Notes under the pieces: generated by a model
Database searches by the model: none
Seen by the model: only the letters and a program-made list of their open reading frames with translations
Told to the model about the DNA's origin: nothing
Position numbers and translations under genes: made by a program
In this document: positions 15,349 through 25,287 of the stretch, one piece after another
How positions within the stretch are numbered: the first letter of the stretch is position 1
How the letters are laid out: every line of letters begins with the position of its first letter
Origin: Candidatus Woesearchaeota archaeon
GTDB lineage: Archaea; Nanobdellota; Nanobdellia; Woesearchaeales; JAFGLG01
Reading direction: 5' to 3'
Assembly (NCBI GenBank): GCA_016928155.1
Contig: JAFGLG010000002.1
Span: 144,412-199,117 of the forward strand
DNA length: 54,706 nucleotides

Positions 15349-16029
15349 ATGAAAAAAGAGGCACAGGAGATTCTCAGAGAGCTGAAGAAGCACGGCTCAA
15401 AGCGCAATATAGATGGGATGGCGAGGTTCGGCATAGATTCAAGCTCTGCATATGGAGTGAGCATGCCGATCATAAGAAGCATTGCGAAGAAGCTCGGCAA
15501 GAACCATGAACTCGGGCTTGAGCTCTGGAAACATGATGTGCATGAAGCAAAGATCATGAGCTGCCTTGTCCTTGAGCCTGAAAAGCTGACTGACAAGGAG
15601 ACTGAGAGATTTGTCAAAGGATTCTACTCATGGGACCTAGTGGACCAATTCTGCCTGAACCTGCTTGACAAGTTGCCTGATGCCCGCAAGAAAGCGATAG
15701 AATGGAGCAAACGCGAGAGAGAGTTCGAAAAAAGGACAGGATATGCCCTAATGGCAGTGCTTGCAGTGCATGACAAGAAGACAGGAGACAAGGGATTCAT
15801 CAAATTCCTGCCGCACATTGCCAGAGGAGCGACTGATGAGAGGAATTTCGTCAAGAAAGCAGTCAACTGGGCGCTCAGACAGATAGGCAAGAGGAGCAGG
15901 ATGCTCAACAAGGAAGCAATCCAATGCGCATCAAGAATCCAGAAGATCAACAATAGAGCAGCTAAATGGATAGCAAATGATGCACTGCGAGAACTGAAGA
16001 GCGATGCTGTCAAGAAGAGGCTGAAATGA
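15349..16029 (+). CDS. DNA alkylation repair protein (AlkD-like HEAT fold)
   Basis: 226 aa, all-helical. It shows family signatures SWDLVDQFC (94-102) and ERNFVKKAVNWALRQIGKRS, typical of AlkD/AlkC-type glycosylases that remove bulky alkylated bases without flipping them. The usual length is about 220-240 aa. A TATA-like AATTTAAATAGG lies at about 15318-15330, at leaderless distance from ATG 15349. The stop overlaps the next ATG as ATGA. Confidence 0.88.
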   Translation: MKKEAQEILRELKKHGSKRNIDGMARFGIDSSSAYGVSMPIIRSIAKKLGKNHELGLELWKHDVHEAKIMSCLVLEPEKLTDKETERFVKGFYSWDLVDQFCLNLLDKLPDARKKAIEWSKREREFEKRTGYALMAVLAVHDKKTGDKGFIKFLPHIARGATDERNFVKKAVNWALRQIGKRSRMLNKEAIQCASRIQKINNRAAKWIANDALRELKSDAVKKRLK

Positions 16030-18539
16030 AAAAGCCGGCAAAAAGAAAGAAAGCGAGGAGAGCCCAAAAAAGGGAGAAGACACTGGCAGATGAAGTCGCA
16101 GACGAGGTCAAGAAAGCGCCGAAGCACAGGAAGATAATATGGGCAGCGGCAATACTGATCCTTCTATTGACACTATTCTCAGTCGCCAAATACAAGACAT
16201 CGTACATAATCGGAGAGGATCTTGTCCTTGTCCTGAAACCAGAGACAATAAACCTTGAACTTTTCAACTCGCAGCAATACAATATCCGATTTGAAGTCAG
16301 CACAAACAACAAGATAAGCTGCAGAGCAAGCTGTGAAGCAGCACTCGATGACCTGAGCACAGGAAAAAAAGAGCTTGCAGATGCAAGAACCCTCGAGCCA
16401 AGAGAACCATTTGTCCTGAATTGGAGCTCAAAAGCGCCAAAATACGGAAAAGGGCAGACATTATACCAATTCACAGTAAAATGCCACAACATAAAGCAAT
16501 TCGGATGCCCGACAGGAGAGGAAGAAGTCCAGAGGACTGCACTTGCATCAATCAACTACGGGCCGAGCGAGGAGCTGCAGGGCATGATAACAAGACTGGG
16601 AGAAAGGCTTACAGCGAAGATAAAAGAATCCAACAAAGCAATGCTATACTTCTCAAGCCTGGAAAATGCAAACAGACAAGAAAAACTCCTCCAGAGAAAC
16701 ATTAGCGCCCACCAAGAGATGCTTGAGAAGCTCGGATCTGACTCCATAGAGATGATAAGACTGTGGGATCTCCTACTTTTTGACGAACTCAATGAGGAGA
16801 TAGGCCAATATGAGCTGGACATCCTCGGATTCAGCCATGCACTGGATGAACTCAATAAGACACTCCAATCTGAAGCCAGAGCACACAATGAAATCGTCCA
16901 GAGGATATCGGGATTCGACCTCACAGACCTTGCAGACTATTACAGGATAGGGAAATATGAGAATGAACAGGAGATCATCGAAGATGCGAACCAGACAGCA
17001 GCCAACCTCAGGGAGGTCATCAGGAGAATAAGAGAAAAGACATACAACACAAGCAAAACAAAAGATGAAGTGCTCATGATCGAAAGCGACCTGAAAGAGA
17101 TACATGATGATATGGGCAGATACCATGAAGAGATCGACAAAGAACTGAAAGCGATCGATCTTGAGAACCATATGCTCTGCAAGCTGAGAGAATCATGCAC
17201 AGCAAGCATTGTCAGGCAGGCAAACACCAGCATGACAGAGAAATGCAAAGATGCATTCCAACTGTCAGAAGAAAGGGATGACAGGGAAAAAATATTCTTC
17301 CTTCAATTCTCCAATGAAAGCAACAAGAGCCTAACTGAACTGCAGCAGAAGGCGATATATTCAGCCGGGATACAGGACATGACCAATATGACAGACTTCC
17401 TGAAGAGAGCAGACTATCTTGTGAACAGGACATATGCAGAATTCCATGGGCAGACAGCAAACCAGCCGATAATACTTAACCAGACAATAGCAAACCTCAG
17501 CGAAAGGATGATAAAAATCGGGCTCAAGCTTGATGAGACAATGAATTTCACATACCTGCACAATAAATGCGCCATATCCAACAATACAGAGGACATCACA
17601 GAAGGGATAAACCTGATGCTGCCACTGGCAGAGCTGAACATGACACCCGTCAACATAACCCTGACAGACCCGACACTCAAGGAGCATAAGGCAGTGTGCT
17701 GCGTGTTCGGAGAATGCAAGGAATGCTGCCAATATCCGGACTGCGAAGATGATGAAGCCTCATTCCCACTGATAATACTGCATGGGCATGCATTCAACAT
17801 GAAGACAAGCCCGGACTATTCCCTCAACAGCTTTGTCAAGATAGAGAACAAGCTTCAGGGAGACGGCTACATAAATGCAGGCTTCATAAGCCCGAAAGTT
17901 GTGTTCGACGAGGAATCAAAAGGAAGGCTCGGTCTTACAGGCAATCCGGTGTTCCTGACAACCACATATTATTATGACGTATACAACGAAGAAGGGGAAT
18001 ATCTCCTGGCGCCGCAGAAGAGCGAGAACATCGACACCTATGCACTGAGGCTGAAAGATATCGTCGACAATGTCATCTACAAGACAGGAAGGGCAGAAGT
18101 CAACATACTAGCGCACTCCATGGGCGGGCTTGTTACACGAAGGTACATGCAGATATTCGGAGACGACAAGGTCAACAAGCTCATCATGCTCGGCACACCA
18201 AACAAGGGAATAACAGGATCGACGCAGACAGCATGCGGGCTTTTCGGCGGGAACAAAGAATGCGGGGACATGACAGCAGGATCCATATTCATAAAGAAAG
18301 TCAATGACGAGAACCTGCAGCCAGATGATGCTGAGCTCTATACAGTGACAGGATGGGGGTGCGACATGGATGGCAGGAACGGGGACGGGGTCGTGCTTGC
18401 AGAGAATGTCATGATATATCATGCCCGAAATTTCAACATGACAGGCAACTGCTCATTCTTCACAACACTGCACACAGAAATGCTTGACATAGACAAGTAC
18501 CCCCAGGTGTATGAGGACATAAGGGAAGCGCTTGATTAA
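16026..18539 (+). CDS. Membrane-anchored coiled-coil protein with C-terminal lipase-like alpha/beta hydrolase
   Basis: 837 aa. Very basic cytoplasmic N-terminus, one membrane helix (about 37-53), then a long extracellular region rich in predicted helix/coiled coil and NxS/T sequons (about 170-560), a Cys cluster (VCCVFGECKECCQYPDC), and an alpha/beta hydrolase. The nucleophile elbow AHSMGG (about 696-701) is followed by LGTPNKG. NGDGVV (Asp near 787) and TTLHTEM (His near 816) complete a likely Ser-Asp-His triad, as in PGAP1-like and triacylglycerol lipases. The substrate is unknown; surface lipid hydrolysis is plausible. It overlaps the AlkD-like gene by 4 nt. Confidence 0.8.
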   Translation: MKKPAKRKKARRAQKREKTLADEVADEVKKAPKHRKIIWAAAILILLLTLFSVAKYKTSYIIGEDLVLVLKPETINLELFNSQQYNIRFEVSTNNKISCRASCEAALDDLSTGKKELADARTLEPREPFVLNWSSKAPKYGKGQTLYQFTVKCHNIKQFGCPTGEEEVQRTALASINYGPSEELQGMITRLGERLTAKIKESNKAMLYFSSLENANRQEKLLQRNISAHQEMLEKLGSDSIEMIRLWDLLLFDELNEEIGQYELDILGFSHALDELNKTLQSEARAHNEIVQRISGFDLTDLADYYRIGKYENEQEIIEDANQTAANLREVIRRIREKTYNTSKTKDEVLMIESDLKEIHDDMGRYHEEIDKELKAIDLENHMLCKLRESCTASIVRQANTSMTEKCKDAFQLSEERDDREKIFFLQFSNESNKSLTELQQKAIYSAGIQDMTNMTDFLKRADYLVNRTYAEFHGQTANQPIILNQTIANLSERMIKIGLKLDETMNFTYLHNKCAISNNTEDITEGINLMLPLAELNMTPVNITLTDPTLKEHKAVCCVFGECKECCQYPDCEDDEASFPLIILHGHAFNMKTSPDYSLNSFVKIENKLQGDGYINAGFISPKVVFDEESKGRLGLTGNPVFLTTTYYYDVYNEEGEYLLAPQKSENIDTYALRLKDIVDNVIYKTGRAEVNILAHSMGGLVTRRYMQIFGDDKVNKLIMLGTPNKGITGSTQTACGLFGGNKECGDMTAGSIFIKKVNDENLQPDDAELYTVTGWGCDMDGRNGDGVVLAENVMIYHARNFNMTGNCSFFTTLHTEMLDIDKYPQVYEDIREALD

Positions 18540-20002
18540 TCATCCACCGGGCCGAAGAAAAGGCCATAGATGAAATCCACAATCGCGACCTTTATCTTAT
18601 TCTTGAAAGTTGCACCCTCATAAGAGATCAATCCCTGCTCCAGGGCCTCTTCAATGCCCATCTCCTTGGAAAGCAATGAGTTGACAGTGTTAGCATCAGT
18701 GAAGATGAGCATTGTGGGATCAGGAGAAGGTTCAGGGATGATGTCGATGATAAGCCCATCTTGTGTGAGGATGAAGAAGCTGCCATCATCCATTATTTGG
18801 AGATTGATACGCTCATCAGCAAAGAGCTTAGCGAATCCAGGGATCTGGCCGAGATTGTTGTTGTAGAGCTGCTTGATCTCTTCCAAATCAATGCCGGGAA
18901 GCGGATCAGGAAAATATCCGCAGTCATCAACATGATCCCGGCATCCATGAACAACAGGAATATCAGACATCTTCACACATTGCCACTCAAGAACCTCATA
19001 GTTGAACAAGCATGCCTCGTCAGCAGCACAGTCCTTATCGCATTGAGCCGGGATCTGCTTATCACTATCTCCTGCCTGTACTGTCGGAAGATTGGCGCAG
19101 CCCACAGGTGGTGCAGGAGACGAGCACACAGCCGGGTGAGGGATGACTATCAGCTTCACGCAGTTCCAGCACTTTGTCTGATAATTATAATAACATCTTG
19201 AACCCTCTTCACATCTCTTATTGCAGTCCTCCATAGAAAAATATTCTCCTGTGCTCGGATTGCAGGAGCCATGGCACTGACAGCATACTTCACAACAGTA
19301 CATATTGTCAGCGCAGACAAGATCAGATTTCGGGTCACAGCCCTCTCCCGGATCAAGCTGGCCGTTGCCGCAGCAGCATCTATCCGGACACGCATCATCA
19401 CCGCAGATGTTCTCGACAACAGAATCAATGTGATCCTGATTCACAGTCGCATTAGGCCCGAAAGTATGGGTCATCAAGCCCCCATGCTGAGTATCATTCA
19501 GGCCCATCATGTGGCCTGCCTCATGGGCTGCATCAAGATAAGTATTGCCTGTACCATCACCGATAGGCCTTGACATCAGATTGGACCACCAGCCCTGAGT
19601 ATCCCCACCAGTCCTCGAGACATTGTACATGTAACCCATGTAGAACTCGGCACCGGTCCAGTTGGTCTGGTTCCTCGGTGGGTTATTATTATAATCAGTG
19701 ACCATAATGCAATGCCAGCCCTGAGGCGGAGAGTTCTTGCAGTCAGCAGAGGTGTTAGTGATGACCTCAAAACGCACAGGGCATCTGCAGTCACCGTATG
19801 CAGGGCTGCCTTTGTTCCATACATCCTCTATCTCCTTCTCCATCCGGTTCATGTAATCCTGGGTAGCACCCTGGAATGCTATTTTTATCGTTATGACAAG
19901 TGTGCAATCATCCAATTCGCAAGTGGTCCCTGCAGATGACAAAATGGGGAAAATGAGAAGCAATAAGATGGATATGAATACGAGCCTTTTCGTGACAATC
20001 AC
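18536..20002 (-). CDS. Secreted metzincin-type zinc metalloprotease, Cys-rich
   Basis: About 488 aa from GTG 20002 (inside GAGGTGATT). A signal peptide (RLVFISILLLLIFPILSSAG) is followed by a catalytic domain with HEAGHMMGLNDTQH (HExxHxxGxxD/H type) and a Met-turn GGLMTH. After it come three or four Cys-rich repeats (e.g. CPDRCCCGNGQLDPGEGCD, CCEVCCQC, CNKRCEEGSRC). The C-terminal third is acidic and helical. A TATA box (CTTTATAAA, about 20033-20041) fits a start near 20002. An extracellular protease is likely; substrate unknown. It converges on the lipase-like gene with a 4-nt overlap. Confidence 0.82.
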   Translation of the reverse strand: MIVTKRLVFISILLLLIFPILSSAGTTCELDDCTLVITIKIAFQGATQDYMNRMEKEIEDVWNKGSPAYGDCRCPVRFEVITNTSADCKNSPPQGWHCIMVTDYNNNPPRNQTNWTGAEFYMGYMYNVSRTGGDTQGWWSNLMSRPIGDGTGNTYLDAAHEAGHMMGLNDTQHGGLMTHTFGPNATVNQDHIDSVVENICGDDACPDRCCCGNGQLDPGEGCDPKSDLVCADNMYCCEVCCQCHGSCNPSTGEYFSMEDCNKRCEEGSRCYYNYQTKCWNCVKLIVIPHPAVCSSPAPPVGCANLPTVQAGDSDKQIPAQCDKDCAADEACLFNYEVLEWQCVKMSDIPVVHGCRDHVDDCGYFPDPLPGIDLEEIKQLYNNNLGQIPGFAKLFADERINLQIMDDGSFFILTQDGLIIDIIPEPSPDPTMLIFTDANTVNSLLSKEMGIEEALEQGLISYEGATFKNKIKVAIVDFIYGLFFGPVDD

Positions 20003-20152
20003 CTCTTGGAGATGCTTAATAGGAATGTTGTTTATAAAGGTTATGTGATAACATAAGGTATGGCGGATAACTGACAACTAACAATAATCCGGACAATGCA
20101 TTCCAAAAGATTAATAAATTTTGAGCGAAAAAAAGGATTACGAGGTGGGAAC

Positions 20153-20728
20153 ATGACCAATCTAAAAGGAAGCAAAACAGAGAAGAATCTCCTGAAAGCA
20201 TTTGCCGGCGAAAGCCAGGCGAGGAACAGGTACACTTATTTCGCATCAGCTGCAAAGAAAGAAGGGTTTGAGCAGATAAGCGCGATCTTCCTTGAGACTG
20301 CAGAGAATGAGAAAGAGCATGCAAAGATATTCTTCAAGTATCTCCAAGGTGGCATGACAGAGATAACAGCGACATATCCTGCAGGGAAGATAGGAACAAC
20401 AGCAGAGAACCTGCTCTCTGCAGCAGAAGGAGAGAAAGAGGAGTGGGGCATATTGTATCCGGAATCCGAGAAGACAGCAAGAGAAGAAGGATTCGATGAG
20501 ATCGCAGACTCATTCAAGGAGATAGCAGAAGTGGAAGAAGAGCATGAGAAGAGATACAGGAAGCTGCTTGAGAATGTGAAGAACGGGACTGTGTTCAAGA
20601 AAGACAGGATAGTCAGGTGGAAATGCAGGAACTGCGGATATGTCCATGAAGGCAAGGAAGCGCCGGACAAATGCCCTGCATGCAGGCACCCCCAGGCATA
20701 CTACGAGATAAAGGAAGAGAATTACTGA
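20153..20728 (+). CDS. rbr: Rubrerythrin
   Basis: 191 aa. N-terminal ferritin-like diiron domain with two E-x6-Y and E-x2-H type motifs (AGESQARNRYTYFA, ETAENEKEHAK, EVEEEHEKRY), then a C-terminal rubredoxin-like domain (CRNCGYVHEG, CPACRHPQAYYE). It reduces hydrogen peroxide in anaerobes with electrons from rubredoxin or NAD(P)H systems. The true start is ATG 20153 behind GAGGTGGG; an in-frame ATG at 20096 lies upstream. It suggests an anaerobic lifestyle with occasional oxidant stress. Confidence 0.95.
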   Translation: MTNLKGSKTEKNLLKAFAGESQARNRYTYFASAAKKEGFEQISAIFLETAENEKEHAKIFFKYLQGGMTEITATYPAGKIGTTAENLLSAAEGEKEEWGILYPESEKTAREEGFDEIADSFKEIAEVEEEHEKRYRKLLENVKNGTVFKKDRIVRWKCRNCGYVHEGKEAPDKCPACRHPQAYYEIKEENY

Positions 20729-20905
20729 TTTATTTTTGTTTTGTTATTGATAATGGACTTCAGCTGAGTAATATTGAAGCAGAGTCAGGTTCCATCCTTT
20801 TCCCATAAGAAATTTGGGAAATCTAAGTCCACAGAGTTGATTTTGAGTCCGTCCAATAAATTGAACGAATAGCGACTATTGAGAAAAAGATTTAAGAGAC
20901 AACCC

Positions 20906-21547
20906 CTATTGAAATCTCAGAAAATTTATCGACTTATTCAGGTCTTTTGGGTCTATAATAAAAATTGTGTCTGTCCAGCAGGATAGAAATTCATAAATAT
21001 TAACTCCGTTCTCAGCAAACAAGGATGTAAGATAGGATACCACTCCAGGAATTGTCTCAATATTTTTTGGTGATTTTATATTGATAAGCACCATGCCCTT
21101 ATTGGACTTTATGATTGCTGTCTTAACATTTTTTTCAATCAAATGAATGTATTTCTCTTGGGTGATCACAGTATAATTATCAGAACCTTCAAGGATATAA
21201 GAAAAACCCGACTCATTCTTTATTTTCAGCTGTATTTTTTCAAGTAGGTCAAAGTCAATCTTTTTTTCCAGAATAAATACAACCACCTTGTTCTTTATCT
21301 CAATCTCTGAATCAAAAAGAAGCTTTGAAATCTCTCTTTCCTGGCTGAATTCTTTCTTTAGGCTTTCTTGTTTTCTTCTGGCGGCGATCAATATGGCCTC
21401 TTTAGAGCTTTTTTTCTCAATGCTCAATTCTTTAGCTATGTGCCTTGCCAATGCCGAATAGTTGATTAGCCCTTTTTTTAGGCAGTTCTTAATGTAGGGG
21501 TGATTATCGATGTATTCGTTTGTTATATCAGTTGTATTTTTCTTCAT
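20906..21547 (-). CDS. ACT-domain regulatory protein next to arginine genes
   Basis: 213 aa. The N-terminus (YIDNHPYIKNCLKKGLINYSALARHIAKEL) resembles a small helical DNA-binding or dimerisation module. The C-terminal half has ACT-like strands (IETIPGVVSYLTSLFAENGVNIYEFLSCWTDTIFII), the classic amino-acid-binding pattern. It is divergent from argG and separated from it by a 22-bp perfect palindrome, so it may sense arginine or a related amino acid and control argGH. The exact family is not certain. AT-rich codon use matches argGH. Confidence 0.7.
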   Translation of the reverse strand: MKKNTTDITNEYIDNHPYIKNCLKKGLINYSALARHIAKELSIEKKSSKEAILIAARRKQESLKKEFSQEREISKLLFDSEIEIKNKVVVFILEKKIDFDLLEKIQLKIKNESGFSYILEGSDNYTVITQEKYIHLIEKNVKTAIIKSNKGMVLINIKSPKNIETIPGVVSYLTSLFAENGVNIYEFLSCWTDTIFIIDPKDLNKSINFLRFQ

Positions 21548-21555
21548 AATTAAGC

Positions 21556-21577
21556 TTATATAGTCCGGACTATATAA
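21556..21577. promoter_or_regulatory. 22-bp perfect palindrome, arg operator candidate
   Basis: Arms TTATATAGTCC and its exact reverse complement meet at 21566/21567 with no spacer. It lies between the ACT regulator (start 21547) and argG. On the minus strand TTTTATATAG (about 21571-21580) is at leaderless distance from the ACT-gene ATG, so the palindrome covers that promoter; it also contains a TATATAA element facing argG. Confidence 0.65.
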
Positions 21578-21677
21578 AATTTACTAATTTGTTCCATTTA
21601 AAACATAGTTGTTTATTTCTGTCCAATTTAGGTCACTAAACATAAAAGATCCTTACACACACATATCTTTGATTAAA

Positions 21678-22901
21678 ATGAAGAATAAAGTGATACTAGC
21701 GTATTCAGGAGGGCTTGATACATCAGTAATCCTCAAATGGCTAATAGACAAAGGATATGAAGTTATTTGCTATATCGCAGATGTAGGACAGCATGAAGAT
21801 TTTGATAAAGCCAAATCCAAAGCCTTTTCCATTGGAGCAAGCAAGGTATATGTTGAGGATTTAAAAGAAGAATTTGTCCAGAAATATATTTTCCAGGCAC
21901 TGAAAGCAAATGCAGTATATGAAGGTAAGTATCTTCTCGGGACTTCTTTAGCGAGGCCATTAATAGCAAAAAAACAGATAGAAATAGCCAAAAAGGAAGG
22001 GACAAACATAGTTGCGCATGGAGCTACGGGCAAGGGAAATGATCAAGTGAGGTTTGAACTGGCTTTTATGAAACTCATGCCTAATGCAAAAATAATCAGT
22101 CCCTGGAAAGACAAAGAGTTTTTATCACAATTTGAGGGAAGGACTGCCCTGATTAATTATGCAAAAGAGAAGCGGATCCCAATAGATTCAACTCTACAGA
22201 AGCCCTATAGTATGGATGATAATCTTATGCACATAAGTTATGAGGCTGGATTGCTTGAAGATCCTAAGTATGAAGCAACAGAAGATATGTATAAGAAGAC
22301 AGTTTCACCAAAAAATGCACCTGATGAAGAAACCAGGATCATTATAGAATTCAAAAAAGGCGTTCCGATTAAAGTCACTAATCTCACTGAAAACAAGACG
22401 GCTGATGGAGCATTGCAATTATTCCAATATCTTAATGAATTGGCCTCTAAGAATGGCATTGGAAGGATAGATCTTGTAGAAAATCGTTTTGTAGGCATAA
22501 AATCGCGCGGGGTATACGAAACTCCGGCAGGCACTATTTTAATAAAAGCGCATCTTGATATAGAAGGCATTACATTAGACAAAGAAGTATGCCATATAAA
22601 AGATATGCTTATGCCAAAGATAGCGGAATTAATATATAACGGATTTTGGTTCAGTCCGGAATTTGAGTTTCTGATGGCTGCAATCGATAAAAGCCAAGAA
22701 AATATAGATGGCAAAGTATATCTCACTCTCTACAAAGGAAATGCATTAGTTACAGGACGTGAATCAGCAAAATCATTATACGATCAAAACATCGCAAGCA
22801 TGGATAAATCAGGAGGGTATAACCAAACTGATGCAATAGGCTTCATAAAACTTAATGCATTAAGGCTTAAATTAGGTGCTCACAATGAAAATATGGGATA
22901 A
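21678..22901 (+). CDS. argG: Argininosuccinate synthase
   Basis: 407 aa, standard length. ATP-binding P-loop AYSGGLDTS (7-15) and conserved [10 protein letters not shown] and KPYSMDDNL segments are present. It joins citrulline and aspartate to give argininosuccinate. I start at ATG 21678 ([11 protein letters not shown]); the frame extends upstream to TTG 21609 but that adds a non-family tail. argH begins within its last codons. AT-rich coding sequence, unlike the GC-richer ribosomal and pilus genes. The other arginine enzymes are not in this window. Confidence 0.95.
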   Translation: MKNKVILAYSGGLDTSVILKWLIDKGYEVICYIADVGQHEDFDKAKSKAFSIGASKVYVEDLKEEFVQKYIFQALKANAVYEGKYLLGTSLARPLIAKKQIEIAKKEGTNIVAHGATGKGNDQVRFELAFMKLMPNAKIISPWKDKEFLSQFEGRTALINYAKEKRIPIDSTLQKPYSMDDNLMHISYEAGLLEDPKYEATEDMYKKTVSPKNAPDEETRIIIEFKKGVPIKVTNLTENKTADGALQLFQYLNELASKNGIGRIDLVENRFVGIKSRGVYETPAGTILIKAHLDIEGITLDKEVCHIKDMLMPKIAELIYNGFWFSPEFEFLMAAIDKSQENIDGKVYLTLYKGNALVTGRESAKSLYDQNIASMDKSGGYNQTDAIGFIKLNALRLKLGAHNENMG

Positions 22902-24069
22902 GGGCATTAATCTGAAAAAAGAAATCGAGAAGTTCACTGTTGGAAATGATCATGAGCTGGATAAAAAACTGGTGAAATTTGATTGTTTAGCATCAATAGC
23001 CCATGCAAAAATGCTGAAAAGCATAAATCTGCTTTCGGATGAAGAACTTGAAAAATTAGTCAATGGCTTAAATGAGATTATTGAGCTTGATTCAAAAAAC
23101 CAGTTTCTGATTAAACAAGATGATGAAGATTGCCATACAGCAATAGAAAATTACCTAGTAAAAAAATGCGGCGGGGCGGGGGGAAAAATCCAGACTGCAA
23201 GATCCAGAAACGACCAGGTCATAACGGCTTTGCGTTTATATGAGAAAGATAAACTGGGTAAAATAAAAAACCTGATTCAAAATTTTTCAGATTCAATAGA
23301 ATTTATCATAAAAAATAATGGCTCAGTAAAAATTCCTGGTTATACCCACATGCAAAAAGCGATGCCAACAGATATAAAAACATGGCTTGGAGGCTTCAAT
23401 GCATCAATGCAGGACAATCTGCATATAGTTGATGCGGTCATTCAATTAATTGATCAAAATCCTTTAGGAAGCGCTGCTGGATTTGGTGTTCCTGAATTTG
23501 AAATCAATAAAGAGATGACAGCAAAAGAATTGAATTTTTCAGAAGTAATGAAAAATCCCTTATATTGTCAATTAAGCAGAGGGAAATTTGAAGCCCAAAT
23601 CTTGAATGCAGTGTCAGCAGTTATGTTTGATCTGAATAAATTAGCGACCGATCTGATACTATTTAATATGAAGGAATTCGGGTATGTTGAATTACCCGCA
23701 GAATTTTGTACCGGAAGCTCTATCATGCCCCAGAAGAAGAACCCGGATGTTCTTGAGTTGATTAGGGCCAAATATCATGTTGTTCTAGGTGACGAATTCA
23801 AGGTCAAAAGCATTATTGGAAATCTTATATCTGGGTATAACAGAGATATGCAACTCACAAAAGGGCCACTAATAGATTCCTTAGAAATATTGATCGACAG
23901 CTTGACAATAATCTCATTAGTGATTGTTAACATGAAAATAAACAAGGAAAAATGCGAAAAAGCAATAACCAAAGAGATGTATGCAACTCAAGAAGCCTAT
24001 AAGTTAGTAAAACAAGGCATACCATTTAGGGAAGCGTATAAAGAGATTGGAAAGAAGTATCAAGAATAG
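22885..24069 (+). CDS. argH: Argininosuccinate lyase (short)
   Basis: 394 aa from ATG 22885, behind GGTGC and overlapping argG by 17 nt. It splits argininosuccinate into arginine and fumarate. The fumarase/lyase signature [12 protein letters not shown] and the TARSRNDQV motif are present, as is the His of [10 protein letters not shown]. Common homologues have about 450-470 residues; this one stops soon after the [11 protein letters not shown] segment, so the usual C-terminal helices are shortened. Whether this is natural for its lineage is unclear. Confidence 0.93.
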   Translation: MKIWDKGINLKKEIEKFTVGNDHELDKKLVKFDCLASIAHAKMLKSINLLSDEELEKLVNGLNEIIELDSKNQFLIKQDDEDCHTAIENYLVKKCGGAGGKIQTARSRNDQVITALRLYEKDKLGKIKNLIQNFSDSIEFIIKNNGSVKIPGYTHMQKAMPTDIKTWLGGFNASMQDNLHIVDAVIQLIDQNPLGSAAGFGVPEFEINKEMTAKELNFSEVMKNPLYCQLSRGKFEAQILNAVSAVMFDLNKLATDLILFNMKEFGYVELPAEFCTGSSIMPQKKNPDVLELIRAKYHVVLGDEFKVKSIIGNLISGYNRDMQLTKGPLIDSLEILIDSLTIISLVIVNMKINKEKCEKAITKEMYATQEAYKLVKQGIPFREAYKEIGKKYQE

Positions 24070-24325
24070 AAATTGCGCCTATCAAAATAAATCTCTTTTC
24101 CAAAGAGAAAGGCAAAATGCCCGAAGGACAAGGAATCAACATTCTCTAAAAAGGAACTCAAATCTCATTGATTTTAAAGATGAATCCTGAGACCCATAAT
24201 CAAAAAATCTGTATTTGGAGAAAATATTATTGGAGATGTTCATGCTATTCTTAGTGAGTACATATCTTATTGAGTACCTATTATGATTTAATATTGGATC
24301 CAGCTTGGATATCATGAGCGCAATC

Positions 24326-24355
24326 TTTATATATTACATATGTATTACAAATGTA
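24326..24355 (+). promoter_or_regulatory. RHH gene promoter with tandem palindromes
   Basis: TATA box TTTATATAT (24326-24334) followed by TACATATGTA (24335-24344, perfect palindrome) and TACAAATGTA (24346-24355, one mismatch), spaced 11 bp apart. The ATG is at 24358, so the mRNA is leaderless and the two sites cover its start. Tandem sites are typical of ribbon-helix-helix repressors. Confidence 0.55.
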
Positions 24356-24357
24356 TC

Positions 24358-24642
24358 ATGAGCATGAGTGTTGTTCCGATAAGGCTGCCAGAAGGTCTGG
24401 TGAAGGATATTGACATGCTTGTTAAGAAAGGAGACTATGCAAGCAGGTCTGATGTAGTGAGATATGCTGTGCGGAAGCTTGTGAAGAAAGTAGAACTCAA
24501 GGACCTGATCGGGATCATACCAAACACAGGGGATTCTGTCAAGGAAGTCAGGGAGATAAGGAAGAGACTGTCAAGGGAAATAAAGAGCTGGGAAGATGTC
24601 GAGAGGATCAATAAGGAGTTTGAGCATCTATCAGACAAGTAA
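24358..24642 (+). CDS. Ribbon-helix-helix (CopG-type) antitoxin/repressor
   Basis: 94 aa. N-terminal RHH: beta strand SVVPIRLPEGLVKDIDMLV, helices with GDYASRSDVVRYAVRKLV. The C-terminal part is charged and helical, as in antitoxin tails. I use ATG 24358, given the TATA box 24-32 bp upstream. A PIN-domain gene lies convergently, overlapping its 3' end by 12 nt, which is not the usual tandem TA order. Confidence 0.85.
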   Translation: MSMSVVPIRLPEGLVKDIDMLVKKGDYASRSDVVRYAVRKLVKKVELKDLIGIIPNTGDSVKEVREIRKRLSREIKSWEDVERINKEFEHLSDK

Positions 24643-25059
24643 CTCTTCAGGTCTGTGAGCTGAGATAAATCTTCTGGAGAAAATAAGCAATTTTCTGTCT
24701 CTTGTTATCAGAAGAAGTTCATATCTTTTAGATATGGCCATGTGCATGCAGTCTCCAAAACTGAGCCTGTAATCTGATAATCTTTCATAGAACCTGGCAA
24801 GAGAATAATCATGCTGATCCGGCTCAATGAGCTTCAATTTCATGTGATTCAGTCTCTTTGTCAAAACGACAAAATCTTCCTTAAGCACATATTTTAGTTC
24901 TTTCAGAACAAATGTTGAGATGACAACTTCATCCTTCCTGGTTTCAGCCAAGTTCAAGAATTCCTCAGCAAGCTCATGATAAGGTTTTCCCCTGGTTTCA
25001 TCGCCTTCTTTCTTGAAAAGATTCAGCCAGATGCAGGAATCAATGTAGTATCTACTCAT
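24631..25059 (-). CDS. PIN-domain protein (VapC-like)
   Basis: 142 aa. Acidic residues of the PIN fold: Asp in YYIDSCIW, Glu in VLKELKY, Asp in SFGDCMHMA, and Asp in TRDRKLL. It probably acts as a toxin RNase. It is transcribed toward the RHH gene and overlaps it by 12 nt. A 14-bp palindrome (GATATCATGATATC, 25089-25102) lies 30 bp upstream and may be its operator. It may pair with the RHH protein or with the small protein at 25288-25506. Confidence 0.82.
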   Translation of the reverse strand: MSRYYIDSCIWLNLFKKEGDETRGKPYHELAEEFLNLAETRKDEVVISTFVLKELKYVLKEDFVVLTKRLNHMKLKLIEPDQHDYSLARFYERLSDYRLSFGDCMHMAISKRYELLLITRDRKLLIFSRRFISAHRPEELLV

Positions 25060-25088
25060 GGAATTTCATTGGTTACGGCATTCAAATT

Positions 25089-25102
25089 GATATCATGATA
25101 TC
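25089..25102. promoter_or_regulatory. Palindrome upstream of PIN gene
   Basis: GATATCATGATATC is its own reverse complement and sits 30-43 bp before the PIN start. No clear TATA box is seen between them. The surrounding 25060-25287 has no convincing gene. Confidence 0.4.
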
Positions 25103-25287
25103 TTTCGGAAGAAAACAGAATGAATCCGAAGGAATCCTGCATTCTACGAAAATCGATGCCCTATCCAAGAGTTAAGCAAAAAATCTCCGAGTCCTCCGGA
25201 TTCCGGATATGTCAAACATATGGATATCATAACGATCCTGAATAATGGAAATCTACAAGTATACCCTGCACTGCATCAATTGACAGA

